DNA of 64,000 nucleotides from Oscillibacter sp. (GTDB lineage Bacteria; Bacillota; Clostridia; Oscillospirales; Oscillospiraceae): NCBI GenBank assembly GCA_017526785.1, contig JAFXQV010000007.1, positions 33,528 to 97,527 of the forward strand, read 5' to 3'. Shown piece by piece: positions 48,693 to 58,286 of this stretch (position 1 is its first letter; each line of letters starts with the position of its first letter). The notes under the pieces were generated by a model. It saw only the letters and a program-made list of their open reading frames with translations, ran no database searches and was not told where the DNA came from. The position numbers and the translations under genes were made by a program.

Positions 48693-49565
48693 ATGATTCG
48701 GAGTATGACCGGCTACGGACGCGCCGGGCAGGTTCGCAACAGGCGGGAAATTACCGTCGAACTCCGTTCTGTCAATAACCGTTACCTCGACTGCGCCGTG
48801 AAAATGCCGCATTTGTACCTCTTCGCGGAGGACGCGCTGAAAAAGACCGTACAGCGGCGCGTCTCCCGCGGGAAAGTGGATGTGTTTATCACGGTCGACG
48901 CCTCGGCGGCGGACACCGTGACGGCGAAAGTCAACCGGGAACTGGCGGCACGGTACGCGGAAGCTCTGCGGGAACTCTCGGAGATTGTCGGAACCGACCT
49001 GACCGGACAACTTTTGACGCGTTTCCCGGACGCGCTGACGGTCACGAAAGACGAATCCGACGCCGAAGCCGTCACGGCGGACTTATGCGCGGTGCTGGAG
49101 GAGGCTCTGGAAGCGTTTCAGGCCATGCGCGTCAAAGAAGGCGAGAAACTGGCCGAGGACATCGGGGCGCGTCTGGATACCATCGAACGCCTCACGGCGG
49201 AAGTCGAAACGCGTTCCCCGGAGACCGTCCGGGAGTACCGGGAAAAGCTCTTTCGGCGTATGCGGGAGGTGCTGGAAGATTCCGCCATTGACGAACAGCG
49301 CATTCTCATGGAGGCGGCGCTGTTCGCGGACAAAGTCGCCGTCGACGAGGAGACCGTGCGTTTGAGAAGCCATGTCTCCCAGTTACGGGAAATGCTGTCG
49401 TCCGACGCCCCGCAGGGTCGCCGCATGGATTTTCTGATTCAGGAACTCAACCGCGAGGCGAACACCATCGGCTCCAAGTGCGTGGACACCGCCATAGCCC
49501 GGATTGTCGTGGAACTCAAGGCCGAAATTGAGAAAATCCGCGAGCAGACGCAGAATGTCGAGTGA
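48693..49565 (+). CDS. yicC: YicC/YloC family endoribonuclease
   Basis: The 290-residue protein starts MIRSMTGYGRA, with ELRSVNNRYLDCAVKMP, and ends GRRMDFLIQELNREANTIGSKCVD, then VELKAEIEKIREQTQNVE, the diagnostic YicC ends. Family members are RNA-cleaving hexamers. AAAGGAAG lies 8 nt before the ATG at 48693. It precedes remA, gmk and rpoZ in the standard Firmicutes order. Confidence 0.95.
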   Translation: MIRSMTGYGRAGQVRNRREITVELRSVNNRYLDCAVKMPHLYLFAEDALKKTVQRRVSRGKVDVFITVDASAADTVTAKVNRELAARYAEALRELSEIVGTDLTGQLLTRFPDALTVTKDESDAEAVTADLCAVLEEALEAFQAMRVKEGEKLAEDIGARLDTIERLTAEVETRSPETVREYREKLFRRMREVLEDSAIDEQRILMEAALFADKVAVDEETVRLRSHVSQLREMLSSDAPQGRRMDFLIQELNREANTIGSKCVDTAIARIVVELKAEIEKIREQTQNVE

Positions 49566-49575
49566 GCGTGAACGT

Positions 49576-49821
49576 ATGACACTTTACAACATCGGATTTG
49601 GCAGTTACGTCACGCGGGAGCGCGTGATAGCGGTCGTCGGTTCCGATTCCGCGCCCATGAAGCGCGTGATTCAGGAGAGCCGCGAGCGCGGCGCGTTGAT
49701 TGACGCCACCTTCGGCCGGAAAACCGCGTCCGTGTTCGTCATGGACAGCGGACACGTTATTTTGTCGGCGCTTCCGCCGGAGAGCTTCGCCGAACCTGAA
49801 CCCGACAACGCAAGTCATTAG
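49576..49821 (+). CDS. remA: RemA-like DUF370 regulator
   Basis: The 81-residue protein (MTLYNIGFGSYVTRERVIAVV, SDSAPMKRVIQESRERGALIDATFGRKTASVFVMDSGHVILSALPPE) matches DUF370/RemA, a ring-forming DNA-binding regulator of matrix genes in Bacillus. The start is set by alignment at ATG 49576; the ribosome-binding site is weak and the gene lies 10 bp after yicC, so coupling is likely. Confidence 0.93.
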   Translation: MTLYNIGFGSYVTRERVIAVVGSDSAPMKRVIQESRERGALIDATFGRKTASVFVMDSGHVILSALPPESFAEPEPDNASH

Positions 49822-49835
49822 AAAGGAGAGACCGC

Positions 49836-50432
49836 ATGACGCAAGGCCGACTGTTCATTGTCTCCGGACCCTCCGGAGTGGGAAAGAGTACCGTTTTAAA
49901 GACGCTGTTAGACCGCCGCGAGAACGCCCGCTTTTCGGTCTCCGCGACGACGCGCCCCATGCGGGAGGGCGAGGTCGACGGCGTACACTACCATTTTATC
50001 ACCGTGGAGACGTTCCGCGAATGGATTGCGCAGGAGGAGTTTTTGGAATATGCCGAGTACGTGGGGCATTTCTACGGCACGCCCAAAAAGTTCGTGGAAG
50101 CGGCGCTGGACGCCGGACAGGACATTATTTTAGATATCGAAATCCAAGGCGCGTTGCAGGTCGAGAAACGCCGCCCCGACGCCGTGAAAATCTTCATAGG
50201 CCCGCCGAGCTGGGACGAACTCGAACGCCGTTTGACCTCTCGCGGCACCAATACCCCGGAGGACATCCAGAAGCGCCTTGTCCGGGCGAAAGTCGAGGTG
50301 CAGACCGCCCACACCTATGACTATTTCGTGATTAATAACAACGTCGAGAACGCCGTGCGCGAACTCGACGCCATCATGACGGCGGAACACTGTAAGCCGA
50401 AAGAGCGTATGGAACTGCTCGCCGACACATGA
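49836..50432 (+). CDS. gmk: Guanylate kinase
   Basis: The 198-residue enzyme converts GMP to GDP. It has P-loop SGPSGVGKST, TTRPMREGEVDGVHYHF, EYAEYVGHFYGTP and LDIEIQGALQV, and INNNVENAVREL near the end. GAAAGGAGA lies 7 nt before the ATG. It is in the remA-gmk-rpoZ-priA cluster. Confidence 0.97.
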   Translation: MTQGRLFIVSGPSGVGKSTVLKTLLDRRENARFSVSATTRPMREGEVDGVHYHFITVETFREWIAQEEFLEYAEYVGHFYGTPKKFVEAALDAGQDIILDIEIQGALQVEKRRPDAVKIFIGPPSWDELERRLTSRGTNTPEDIQKRLVRAKVEVQTAHTYDYFVINNNVENAVRELDAIMTAEHCKPKERMELLADT

Positions 50433-50462
50433 CAATATCAAGAAACGGAAGTGGATTGCTTT

Positions 50463-50840
50463 ATGATGCTCTACCCCGCCATGGGCGAACTCAACGCCCA
50501 GATTCATAACCGCTACATGCTCGTCAACGTCGTGGCGCGCCGCGCCCGGCAGATTGCCGAGGCCTACGAGAACGCGCACCAGATTCTGAACGACAAGCCC
50601 GTGACAATGGCCATCAACGAAGTGGCCGACGGGATACTGCAAGACCCGGAACAGGTTTACGAGAGGCCGGAGGGCGAGGCCGGGACGGCAGAAACAGAAG
50701 AAGTCACCGAGGACGATACGGACGACGCGGAGACGCAACCGGACGCGGACGGCGAAGCCGCAGAGACGGAAACCGACAGTCAGGCCGTGGAGACGGACGC
50801 GGCCACAGAGAGTGAGGCCGCCGTGCCGGACGCGGAATAA
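50463..50840 (+). CDS. rpoZ: RNA polymerase omega subunit with acidic tail
   Basis: The first 65 residues (YPAMGELNAQIHNRYMLVNVVARRARQIAEAYEN, then DKPVTMAINEVADGIL) are the omega fold, which binds the beta-prime C-terminus. A 60-residue tail of Glu, Asp, Thr and Ala follows, much longer than in most omega subunits. The ATG at 50463 is chosen; an upstream GTG is too close to the site. It is co-transcribed with gmk and priA. Confidence 0.92.
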   Translation: MMLYPAMGELNAQIHNRYMLVNVVARRARQIAEAYENAHQILNDKPVTMAINEVADGILQDPEQVYERPEGEAGTAETEEVTEDDTDDAETQPDADGEAAETETDSQAVETDAATESEAAVPDAE

Positions 50841-50867
50841 AGTCTACTTTGAGCGGGAGGCGTGGGC

Positions 50868-53339
50868 GTGGAACTTGTGGAGATTGCCAAAATAGCGGTC
50901 AGCGCCGCCCGGTATGATATCGATATCCCCTATGATTATCTGATTCCGGCGGAGTTCGTGGGCGAGATACGCCCCGGCGTACGCGTGACGGTTCCCTTCG
51001 GCAAGGGCAACCGTATTTGTGAGGGTATGGCGCTTTCGGTCGGGCGCGGGGAAAAGGTCGCGGGACTGAAGGCGATTCTGGGTACGCTGGACGCGCAACC
51101 CGTTTTAGACGCCGGACAGCTTGCGCTTGCTCTGTGGTTGCGCCAGCGCTATTTCTGTACGCTCTACGACGCCATACACGCCATGCTGCCCGTGGATTTG
51201 TGGTACCGGATACGGGAATGCTGGTCGCTGACGGAGCAGTGGGAGCGTTTCGCGGCCGACATCCGCACATGGAAGCACGGCGCGGAACTCTTGGACGCCT
51301 TGCAGGCCAACGGAGGCCGCGCCGATATCGAGACATTGCGCGGCGTCTGCGACAAGCCGCGCCCGATTCTGCGCGACATGGAGGACGCCGGAGCCGTACG
51401 CCACGAGGCCGATATCAAGCGCCGTACGCCGTCGGACGCGCCGCGCAGAGCCGATTGGGGTACCCGCATGGTCGAACTCGCCATACCGCCGGAAGAAGCC
51501 CTTGCCGTCGCCGAGCAGAGCCGCCGCCGCGCCCCGATTCGCTACGAGGTCACGCGACTGCTTGCCGCCTCCGGACAGCTTGCGGCGTCGGAAGTGTGTT
51601 ACTTTGCCGGGGCGAGTTCCCGCGTTTTGCGCGAAATGGAAAAGGCCGGGTTGCTGGCCTTTTCCGACACCGAGCCGCCGCCACGCGAAATCCCGGACGC
51701 CCCGCCGCCGTCGCTGGCGCTCAACGACGAACAGCAGGCCGCGTTTGACAACATCTCCGATTTAATGAACCGCGACGAGGCCAACGCGATACTTTTGGAA
51801 GGCGTCACGGGGAGCGGGAAAACGCAGGTCTATTTGAAACTCGTGAAACAGGCGCTTGACATGGGGCGTACGGCTATGGTACTTGTCCCGGAAATCATCC
51901 TGACGCCGCAGGTCATGGGCAAATTCCGGGCTTGCTTCGGGGAACAGGTCGCGTTGCTTCACAGCGGCCTCAAACTCTCGGAGCGTCACGAACAGTGGAA
52001 GCGCGTCCGGGGCGGTACGGCGCGGGTCGTACTCGGCACGCGTTCGGCGATTTTCGCGCCGTTGCGGAATCCGGCGCTGATTGTGCTGGACGAGGAGCAG
52101 GAGGCAAGTTACGATTCCCAGCAGACCCCGCGTTACCGTACCCGGGACGTGGCAAAATATTTGTGTGTGCGGAACCGCGCCACGCTGTTGCTCGGTTCCG
52201 CGACGCCCTCCGTGGAAAGCGCGTGGGAGGCCGAAACAGGCCGCTACCGTTACGCCGTCCTGAAACACCGCTACAACGAACACGCTTTGCCCCAAGTCCT
52301 CATCAGCGACCTGAAAGAGGAACTCCGGGCGGGAAACGCGGGTCTGATTGGCCGGGACTTGCGCCGGGAACTCTCGGCGAATATCGAGCGCGGCGAACAG
52401 AGCATTTTGTTCCTGAACCGCCGCGGGAGCAGTCGTATGTTACTGTGCGTGGAGTGCGGACACGTCCCGGAATGTCCGCGTTGCAGTGTGGCCATGACCT
52501 ACCACGCCGCCAACAACCGCCTGATGTGCCACTACTGCGGACACTCTGAACGCGCTATGGAAGCCTGCCCGGCATGCGGCGGAATCTTGCGGCACATCGG
52601 CGCGGGTACGCAGAAAGTCGAAGAGGAACTGCGTACGTTATTCCCGGACGCGGAAGTGTTGCGCATGGACGCCGACACCGCCACGGGCAAACAGGGGAAG
52701 TTGCTGGAAAAGTTCGAGAAGGAACGGATTCCGGTTTTGCTGGGTACGCAGATGGTGGCGCGGGGGCTGGACTTTGAAAACGTAACCTTAGTCGGGGCGT
52801 TGCTGGCGGACGCTTCTTTGTATATCGACCACTACCGCGCCGCCGAACGGACGTTCAGTCTTTTAACGCAGGTCGTCGGGCGCGCCGGACGCGGTTCCAG
52901 ACAGGGGCGCGCCGTCATCCAGACGTATCAGCCGGACAGCGACGTGATACGGAGTGCCGCCGCGCAGGACTACCGCCGCTTCTACGAGACCGAAATCAGA
53001 ATCCGCCGGGCGCGGCGCTATCCGCCCTTCGCGGACTTGTTCACGCTGACGGTTTCCGGTGTCGAGGAACAGGCCGTGCTTTTGTCGGCGCTGAAAGTCC
53101 GCGACACTCTGCGGAATCTGTTCTTTACGCCGGAGTTCGCCGGGATGCGCCCGGAAATCTTGGGTCCCGCCCCCGCCCCGGTGTTACGGGTCAACGCCCG
53201 TTACCGCTACCGGGTTCTGTTGGTGTGCCGGAACGAAAGACCCGTCCGGGAGCGTCTGGCGTGGCTGTCGGCGGAGTTCCTCCGCGACCGCGCCACGCGC
53301 GGACTGCTTCTCTCCGTGGACTGCGACGGCGAATATTGA
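50868..53339 (+). CDS. priA: Primosomal replication restart helicase PriA
   Basis: The 823-residue protein has the N-terminal DNA-binding domain (YDIDIPYDYLIP, GVRVTVPFGKGN), Walker A EGVTGSGKTQVYLKL, motif II DEEQ (usually DEEH), eight zinc-binding cysteines in two clusters (CVECGHVPECPRC, CHYCG..CPAC) and helicase motifs GTQMVARGLDFENV and VVGRAGRGSRQGR. It reloads the replisome at stalled forks. The GTG at 50868 has GGGAGG 7 nt upstream; the GTG at 50862 is too close. Confidence 0.96.
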   Translation: MELVEIAKIAVSAARYDIDIPYDYLIPAEFVGEIRPGVRVTVPFGKGNRICEGMALSVGRGEKVAGLKAILGTLDAQPVLDAGQLALALWLRQRYFCTLYDAIHAMLPVDLWYRIRECWSLTEQWERFAADIRTWKHGAELLDALQANGGRADIETLRGVCDKPRPILRDMEDAGAVRHEADIKRRTPSDAPRRADWGTRMVELAIPPEEALAVAEQSRRRAPIRYEVTRLLAASGQLAASEVCYFAGASSRVLREMEKAGLLAFSDTEPPPREIPDAPPPSLALNDEQQAAFDNISDLMNRDEANAILLEGVTGSGKTQVYLKLVKQALDMGRTAMVLVPEIILTPQVMGKFRACFGEQVALLHSGLKLSERHEQWKRVRGGTARVVLGTRSAIFAPLRNPALIVLDEEQEASYDSQQTPRYRTRDVAKYLCVRNRATLLLGSATPSVESAWEAETGRYRYAVLKHRYNEHALPQVLISDLKEELRAGNAGLIGRDLRRELSANIERGEQSILFLNRRGSSRMLLCVECGHVPECPRCSVAMTYHAANNRLMCHYCGHSERAMEACPACGGILRHIGAGTQKVEEELRTLFPDAEVLRMDADTATGKQGKLLEKFEKERIPVLLGTQMVARGLDFENVTLVGALLADASLYIDHYRAAERTFSLLTQVVGRAGRGSRQGRAVIQTYQPDSDVIRSAAAQDYRRFYETEIRIRRARRYPPFADLFTLTVSGVEEQAVLLSALKVRDTLRNLFFTPEFAGMRPEILGPAPAPVLRVNARYRYRVLLVCRNERPVRERLAWLSAEFLRDRATRGLLLSVDCDGEY

Positions 53340-53417
53340 CTTGTGCGCCTGTCGCCCCTTGGGATGTGGGCGCGCGGGTCGAACTTGACCAATCAACACA
53401 GGAAAGGACTTCACATC

Positions 53418-53942
53418 ATGGCATTGCGAAACATCGTGGAACAGGGCGACCCCGTGCTGACCAAGAAAGCCCGCCCCGTGCGGGACTTCAACGGACGCCT
53501 CTGGATTCTGCTGGACGATATGCGCGACACCCTCTCGAACGCGGGCGGAGCCGGGCTGGCCGCGCCGCAGGTCGGCGTACTCCGCCGCGTCTGTCTGGTT
53601 ATGGACGAGCAGACCGAGGAATACTACGAGCTGGTGAACCCGGAGATTGTCGAGCAGGACGGGGAGCAGACCGGGTTAGAGGGCTGTCTGAGCGTGCCGG
53701 GGAAATGGGGCATTGTAACGCGCCCGGAACACGTCAGAATCCGGGCGCAGAACCGCCGGGGCGAGTGGGCGGAGTACGAGGCAACCGGGCTGACGGCGCG
53801 GGCGTTCTGCCACGAAATCGAACATCTCGACGGGCATTTGTACACGGAACTGATAGACCATTTCCTGTCGGACGAGGAGCTGGAGGAGTACCAGAAGCAA
53901 CAGGACGAACAGGAAGCGCGGAAGTCGCAGAAAGGGGCGTGA
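53418..53942 (+). CDS. def: Peptide deformylase
   Basis: The 174-residue metalloenzyme removes the N-formyl group from new proteins. Motif 1 is GGAGLAAPQVG, motif 2 EGCLSVPG and motif 3 HEIEHLDG, with Cys and two His as metal ligands. A charged C-terminal tail follows. AAAGGA lies 9 nt before the ATG at 53418; the longer frame has no site. fmt follows after 4 bp. Confidence 0.97.
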   Translation: MALRNIVEQGDPVLTKKARPVRDFNGRLWILLDDMRDTLSNAGGAGLAAPQVGVLRRVCLVMDEQTEEYYELVNPEIVEQDGEQTGLEGCLSVPGKWGIVTRPEHVRIRAQNRRGEWAEYEATGLTARAFCHEIEHLDGHLYTELIDHFLSDEELEEYQKQQDEQEARKSQKGA

Positions 53943-53946
53943 GGGA

Positions 53947-54870
53947 ATGCGGGTATTGTTCATGGGAACCCCGGATTTCGCGGCGGTGTCTCTACGCGCC
54001 TTGACGGAGGCCGGACACGATATTTGCGGCGTGTTCACGCAGCCGGACAGACCCAAAAACCGGGGGCATAAGCTGGCGGCGTCGCCTGTCAAAGAGTACG
54101 CGCTTTCGCGGGGTCAGACAGTCTATCAGCCCCCGACACTCCGCGACGCCGACGCGCTGGACAGTATCCGCAACCTGTCGCCGGAATTGATAGTTGTCGC
54201 GGCTTACGGAAAGATTCTGCCGGAAGCGGTGCTTCAAATTCCGCTGTACGGCTGTATCAATGTCCACTCGTCCCTGTTGCCGGCGTACCGCGGAGCCGCG
54301 CCCATCAACTGGGCGATTCTCAACGGCGACACCCGGACGGGCGTCACCATCATGCACATGGCCAAAGAGCTTGACGCCGGGGACATCATCCTACAGCGGG
54401 CAACCGACATCGGGGAGCAGGAGGACGCGCTGTCACTGACAAACCGTCTGGCGGCGCTGGGCGCGGAAGCGTTACTGCAAGCCGTGTCGGCGATTGCGGC
54501 GGGAACCGCGCCGCGTTTCGCGCAAGACCCGGAGCGCGTCACATACGCGCCCATGCTCTCCAAGGAGCTGTCCCCCGTGGACTGGAACCGCCCCGCGAAA
54601 GCGATTCAGTGCCAGATACGCGGCCTGTACCCGTGGCCTTGCGCCACAACGGACGCAGTCGGCGGGGAGCCGTTGAAGCTGTTCGCGTCGGAGGCGACCG
54701 GAGAAGCGACGGATTCCGCGCCCGGCACGGTCACGGACGCCGGGAAATCCGGTATCGGCGTGGCTTGCGGAGACGGTACCATTCTCCGTATCACGGAACT
54801 GCAGGCGCAGGGCAAGAAGCGCATGTCCGCCGCGAGTTATCTGCTGGGACACCCAATCGAGGTCGGCTGA
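53947..54870 (+). CDS. fmt: Methionyl-tRNA formyltransferase
   Basis: The 307-residue enzyme formylates initiator Met-tRNA. It has MRVLFMGTPDFAAVSLRAL, the folate-site INVHSSLLPAYRGAAPINWAI with catalytic Asn/His, GVTIMHMAKELDAGDII and a C-terminal OB domain. def upstream provides the reverse step. Confidence 0.97.
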   Translation: MRVLFMGTPDFAAVSLRALTEAGHDICGVFTQPDRPKNRGHKLAASPVKEYALSRGQTVYQPPTLRDADALDSIRNLSPELIVVAAYGKILPEAVLQIPLYGCINVHSSLLPAYRGAAPINWAILNGDTRTGVTIMHMAKELDAGDIILQRATDIGEQEDALSLTNRLAALGAEALLQAVSAIAAGTAPRFAQDPERVTYAPMLSKELSPVDWNRPAKAIQCQIRGLYPWPCATTDAVGGEPLKLFASEATGEATDSAPGTVTDAGKSGIGVACGDGTILRITELQAQGKKRMSAASYLLGHPIEVG

Positions 54871-54902
54871 CAGGCTATTTGTAACAAGTGAGGTGTGGAA
54901 TT

Positions 54903-55616
54903 ATGTTTTATCACAGTGCGGGAAGCGCGGATATGATTTACTTCATTCTGCTGATACCCATCATGATTCTGTCGGCGTGGGCGCAAATACAGGTGAGCGG
55001 GAATTTCCGGAAATACAGTCAAGTCCGCTGTACGCGGGGCATGACCGGGCGCGAGGCCGCCGAAGCCGTATTGCGCGCCAACCACGTTTCGGGCGTCGGA
55101 ATCCGTCCTTGTGCCGGGTCTCTGACCGACCACTACAACCCGCAGGACAACTGTATTTATCTCTCGGAACCTGTCTATAATGTGGCGACGGTCTCGGCGG
55201 TGGGCGTGGCCTGCCACGAGGCCGGACACGCCGTGCAGTACGCCGAAAGCTACGCGCCTGTCCGCTTGCGGAGCGCCATTATCCCCGCGACGCAGTTCGG
55301 CTCACAGGCTTCTTTTATTTTCCTGTTTCTGGGGATTATTCTCTATTTCCAGCCGCTGTTGTTCATCGGAATCGTGCTGTTTTCGCTGACGACGTTCTTC
55401 CAGCTCGTGACGCTTCCGGTCGAGTTCGACGCCTCCCGCCGCGCAATCCGCACCATTGAAACGTCCGGACTGCTCAGCGCTTCCGAGACCGACGGCGCGA
55501 AAAAGGTTCTCAAGGCGGCGGCGCTGACGTACGTCGCGGCGTTGCTGATGTCGGCTTTGCAACTGTTGCGCTACGTGTTGATTTTCATGTCCCGCGGCCG
55601 CCGGGGGCGCGACTAA
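54903..55616 (+). CDS. yugP: YugP-type zinc metallopeptidase
   Basis: The 237-residue membrane protein has an N-terminal transmembrane helix, CHEAGHAVQYAE (HExxH) for zinc, LRSAIIPATQFGS and two or more C-terminal helices, fitting the YugP/PF04298 peptidase family found in this gene order. The ATG at 54903 follows GAGG by 9 nt. The stop overlaps the rsmB ATG by one base. Confidence 0.9.
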   Translation: MFYHSAGSADMIYFILLIPIMILSAWAQIQVSGNFRKYSQVRCTRGMTGREAAEAVLRANHVSGVGIRPCAGSLTDHYNPQDNCIYLSEPVYNVATVSAVGVACHEAGHAVQYAESYAPVRLRSAIIPATQFGSQASFIFLFLGIILYFQPLLFIGIVLFSLTTFFQLVTLPVEFDASRRAIRTIETSGLLSASETDGAKKVLKAAALTYVAALLMSALQLLRYVLIFMSRGRRGRD

Positions 55617-57016
55617 TGGAGCGGTCGAAACAACCTGTTAAACAGGCTCAGTCAAAGCAACGTCTCAAACAGGCGACACCGAAACAACGTACCCAAAAGC
55701 CTGTTCCCGTGTCCGCCCGTGACACCGCGCTGGAACTTTTGACCGTCTGTCGGCGTCAAAACGCGTGGGCGGACGCGGCTTTCAACGCGCGTCTGAAACG
55801 GGTGCCGATGTCCGACGCCGACGCGGCGCTGTGCGGGCGTCTGCTCTACGGCGTCACGCAGAACCGGATACTGCTGGACTTCTATCTAAACGCGTTCTGT
55901 ACGCAGAAGGTCTCCCACATGCAGGAGCCGTTGGCGGATATTTTGCGCTTGGGCGCGTACCAGATTCTGTTTCTCGACCGCGTTCCCGACCATGCCGCCG
56001 TCGATGAGGCGGTCAAGCAGGCAATCCGCGCCGGGCGGAAAGCGGCGTCGGGCATGGTCAACGCGGTGTTACGGCGACTGTCACGCGAAAAGGCGTCACT
56101 GCCGCCGATTCCCGACGCCGCGACGCGTTACAGTCATCCGCGCTGGCTCGTCGAACGCGTCCGGGCGTTGCTGGGCGCGGAGGAGACGGAGCGGTTTCTG
56201 TCCGAAAACAACCGGATACCGCCTCTGACGGTACAGGTCAACCCCGAACGCGCAAGCGCGGAGGCGCTGCTTGCGGAACTGTCGGAAAACGGCGTGGACG
56301 CGGCGCGGCATTCGTGGATACCGGATTGCTTGGAGCTGTCCGGAAGCGGCGCGGTAACGCGTCTGGCGTCGTTCCGGGCGGGCAAGTTCTACGTGCAGGA
56401 CGCGGCGGCGCGGCTGGTCACGGACATTGCCGGAATTACGTCCGGCGCGTCAGTTTTGGACGTGTGCGCGGCACCGGGCGGCAAGACGTTCGGCGCGGCG
56501 TTACGCGTCGGCGAAAGCGGTTCCGTGCTGGCCTGTGACGTTAACGCGAACAAACTGCCGCGTATCCGCGACGGCGCGGAGCGTCTCGGACTTTCGGCGC
56601 GTATCCGCACCGAACAGGCCGACGCGAGGGAATTTCACCCGGACTGGGAAGCGAAATTTGACGTTGTGCTGGCCGACGCGCCCTGCTCGGGGCTGGGAAT
56701 CATCCGCAAAAAGCCCGATGTCCGCTACCGCGACCCCGAACCGCTGTCGGCGCTGCCGGGGCTGCAGTACGCGATACTTGAAAACGCGTCGCGCTACGTC
56801 GCCCCCGGCGGGACGCTCGTCTACTCGACCTGTACCGTACTCCCCGAAGAAAACGAAGGCGTGACAGACCGGTTTCTGTCGGGACACCCGGATTTCCGGC
56901 GCGTTCCGTTCGACGACGCGCCCGGACAGGTCACAGACACGCCCGGACAGGTTACGCTATGGCCGCAACGCGACCACACGGACGGCTTTTACATTTGCCG
57001 GATGGGGAAAGCGTGA
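55616..57016 (+). CDS. rsmB: 16S rRNA (cytosine-967 C5)-methyltransferase
   Basis: The 466-residue protein has a basic leader, an NusB-like N-terminal domain (ALELLTVCRRQNAWADAAFN, AYQILFLDRVPDHAAVDEAV) and a C-terminal SAM domain: VLDVCAAPGGKTFG, ADAPCSGLGIIRKKPDVRY (catalytic PC) and VYSTCTVLPEENE. The start overlaps yugP by 1 bp. Confidence 0.95.
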   Translation: MERSKQPVKQAQSKQRLKQATPKQRTQKPVPVSARDTALELLTVCRRQNAWADAAFNARLKRVPMSDADAALCGRLLYGVTQNRILLDFYLNAFCTQKVSHMQEPLADILRLGAYQILFLDRVPDHAAVDEAVKQAIRAGRKAASGMVNAVLRRLSREKASLPPIPDAATRYSHPRWLVERVRALLGAEETERFLSENNRIPPLTVQVNPERASAEALLAELSENGVDAARHSWIPDCLELSGSGAVTRLASFRAGKFYVQDAAARLVTDIAGITSGASVLDVCAAPGGKTFGAALRVGESGSVLACDVNANKLPRIRDGAERLGLSARIRTEQADAREFHPDWEAKFDVVLADAPCSGLGIIRKKPDVRYRDPEPLSALPGLQYAILENASRYVAPGGTLVYSTCTVLPEENEGVTDRFLSGHPDFRRVPFDDAPGQVTDTPGQVTLWPQRDHTDGFYICRMGKA

Positions 57017-57168
57017 TGAAAGAATACAAGATTCTGAAAGCGAAGGACGAGAACGCCGCCGAAGCGCTCATGAACGAAATGGCGCGAGACGGCTGGGAAG
57101 TCGTCAGCGTGACCTATTGGAGCTATTGGAGAGTTTATCTGCTGATAACCTTTGTGCGGGACACCTAA
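57016..57168 (+). CDS. Small DUF4177-like protein
   Basis: The 50-residue protein (MKEYKILKAKDENAAEALMN, DGWEVVSVTYWSYWRVYLLITF) resembles DUF4177 proteins, small alpha-beta domains of unknown role. GGGGAAA lies 5 nt before an ATG that overlaps the rsmB stop by one base. It ends this transcript just before the rlmN promoter. Confidence 0.8.
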   Translation: MKEYKILKAKDENAAEALMNEMARDGWEVVSVTYWSYWRVYLLITFVRDT

Positions 57169-57186
57169 TCCACGCGCAAAATTTAC

Positions 57187-57214
57187 TTGACAGAACGCCG
57201 GAAAAGCGTATCAT
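57187..57214 (+). promoter_or_regulatory. Sigma-A promoter of the rlmN operon
   Basis: A perfect TTGACA (57187-57192) and TATCAT (57209-57214) are separated by 16 nt, 26 nt upstream of the rlmN ATG. Confidence 0.72.
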
Positions 57215-57239
57215 TATGAAAAACGCGTAGGAGAATTGT

Positions 57240-58286
57240 ATGCTGGATTTGAAATCCATGACGCCGGAGGAACTTTCGGACGCGTTATCGGGCATGGGAG
57301 AGCCGACGTTTCGGGGAAAGCAGTTGTTCCAGTGGCTTCAGCGCGGCGCGAAATCCCTCGACGAGATGTCGAACCTCCCCAAGACCTTGCGCGACAAACT
57401 GCGCGACAACGCCGCCTTTTCCCCGCCCGTGGTTGCGCGCAAGCAGGTCTCACAATTGGATGGAACCGTCAAATACCTGTGGGAACTGTCGGACGGGAAC
57501 TGCGTGGAATCGGTACTCATGCGCTACCACCACGGGAACACGGTGTGTGTCTCGTCACAAGTCGGCTGTCGGATGGGGTGCGCGTTCTGCGCGTCCACGA
57601 TTGCCGGGAAAGTCCGTGACCTGACGCCCGGCGAAATCCTCGACCAAGTGCTGTTTACGTCGCTGGACGCCGGGGCGGCGGTTTCCAACGTCGTCCTCAT
57701 GGGCATTGGGGAGCCGCTGGACAACCTCGACGCCGTGTTAAAGTTTCTGGAACTGGTCAACCGCCCCGACGGCCTCAATATCGGCATGCGCCACATTTCC
57801 CTTTCGACATGCGGCCTGATACCCGGAATCCGGCGGCTCGCCGACTTGCGCCTGCAGTTGACGCTTTCGGTCTCCCTGCACGCCCCCGACAACGAAACCC
57901 GTACACGGCTCATGCCCGTGAACCGGCTTTACGACGTGGAGGCGCTCTTCAAGGCCTGTCACGACTATTTCAACCGCACCGGGCGGCGGATTTCCTTTGA
58001 ATACGCCCTCATCGACGGCGTGAACGACCACGACTGGCAGGCCGAACGCATGGCCGAACGCCTGCGCGGCATGCCCGCCCATGTCAATTTAATTCCGCTC
58101 AACCGCGTGACGGAACGGAATCTCAGGCCGTCGCGGCGCATGGGCGAATTTCAGGCGCTTTTGGAGCGCCTCGGCGTGACGGCGACCGTGCGCCGGAGCC
58201 TCGGCGGCGATATCGACGCCTCCTGCGGGCAACTCCGCCGGAGAGCGATGCAAGAACTTACTCAAAATGGTGGTGACACGGAATGA
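57240..58286 (+). CDS. rlmN: Dual-specificity 23S rRNA/tRNA methyltransferase RlmN
   Basis: The 348-residue radical SAM enzyme methylates A2503 of 23S rRNA and A37 of tRNA. It has SQVGCRMGCAFCASTIAG (CxxxCxxC cluster), VVLMGIGEPLDN, HISLSTCGLIPGIR, LHAPDNETR and a terminal GDIDASCGQL with the catalytic Cys; Cys-121-type sites are present. TAGGAGA precedes the ATG. It overlaps stp by 4 bp. Confidence 0.96.
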   Translation: MLDLKSMTPEELSDALSGMGEPTFRGKQLFQWLQRGAKSLDEMSNLPKTLRDKLRDNAAFSPPVVARKQVSQLDGTVKYLWELSDGNCVESVLMRYHHGNTVCVSSQVGCRMGCAFCASTIAGKVRDLTPGEILDQVLFTSLDAGAAVSNVVLMGIGEPLDNLDAVLKFLELVNRPDGLNIGMRHISLSTCGLIPGIRRLADLRLQLTLSVSLHAPDNETRTRLMPVNRLYDVEALFKACHDYFNRTGRRISFEYALIDGVNDHDWQAERMAERLRGMPAHVNLIPLNRVTERNLRPSRRMGEFQALLERLGVTATVRRSLGGDIDASCGQLRRRAMQELTQNGGDTE

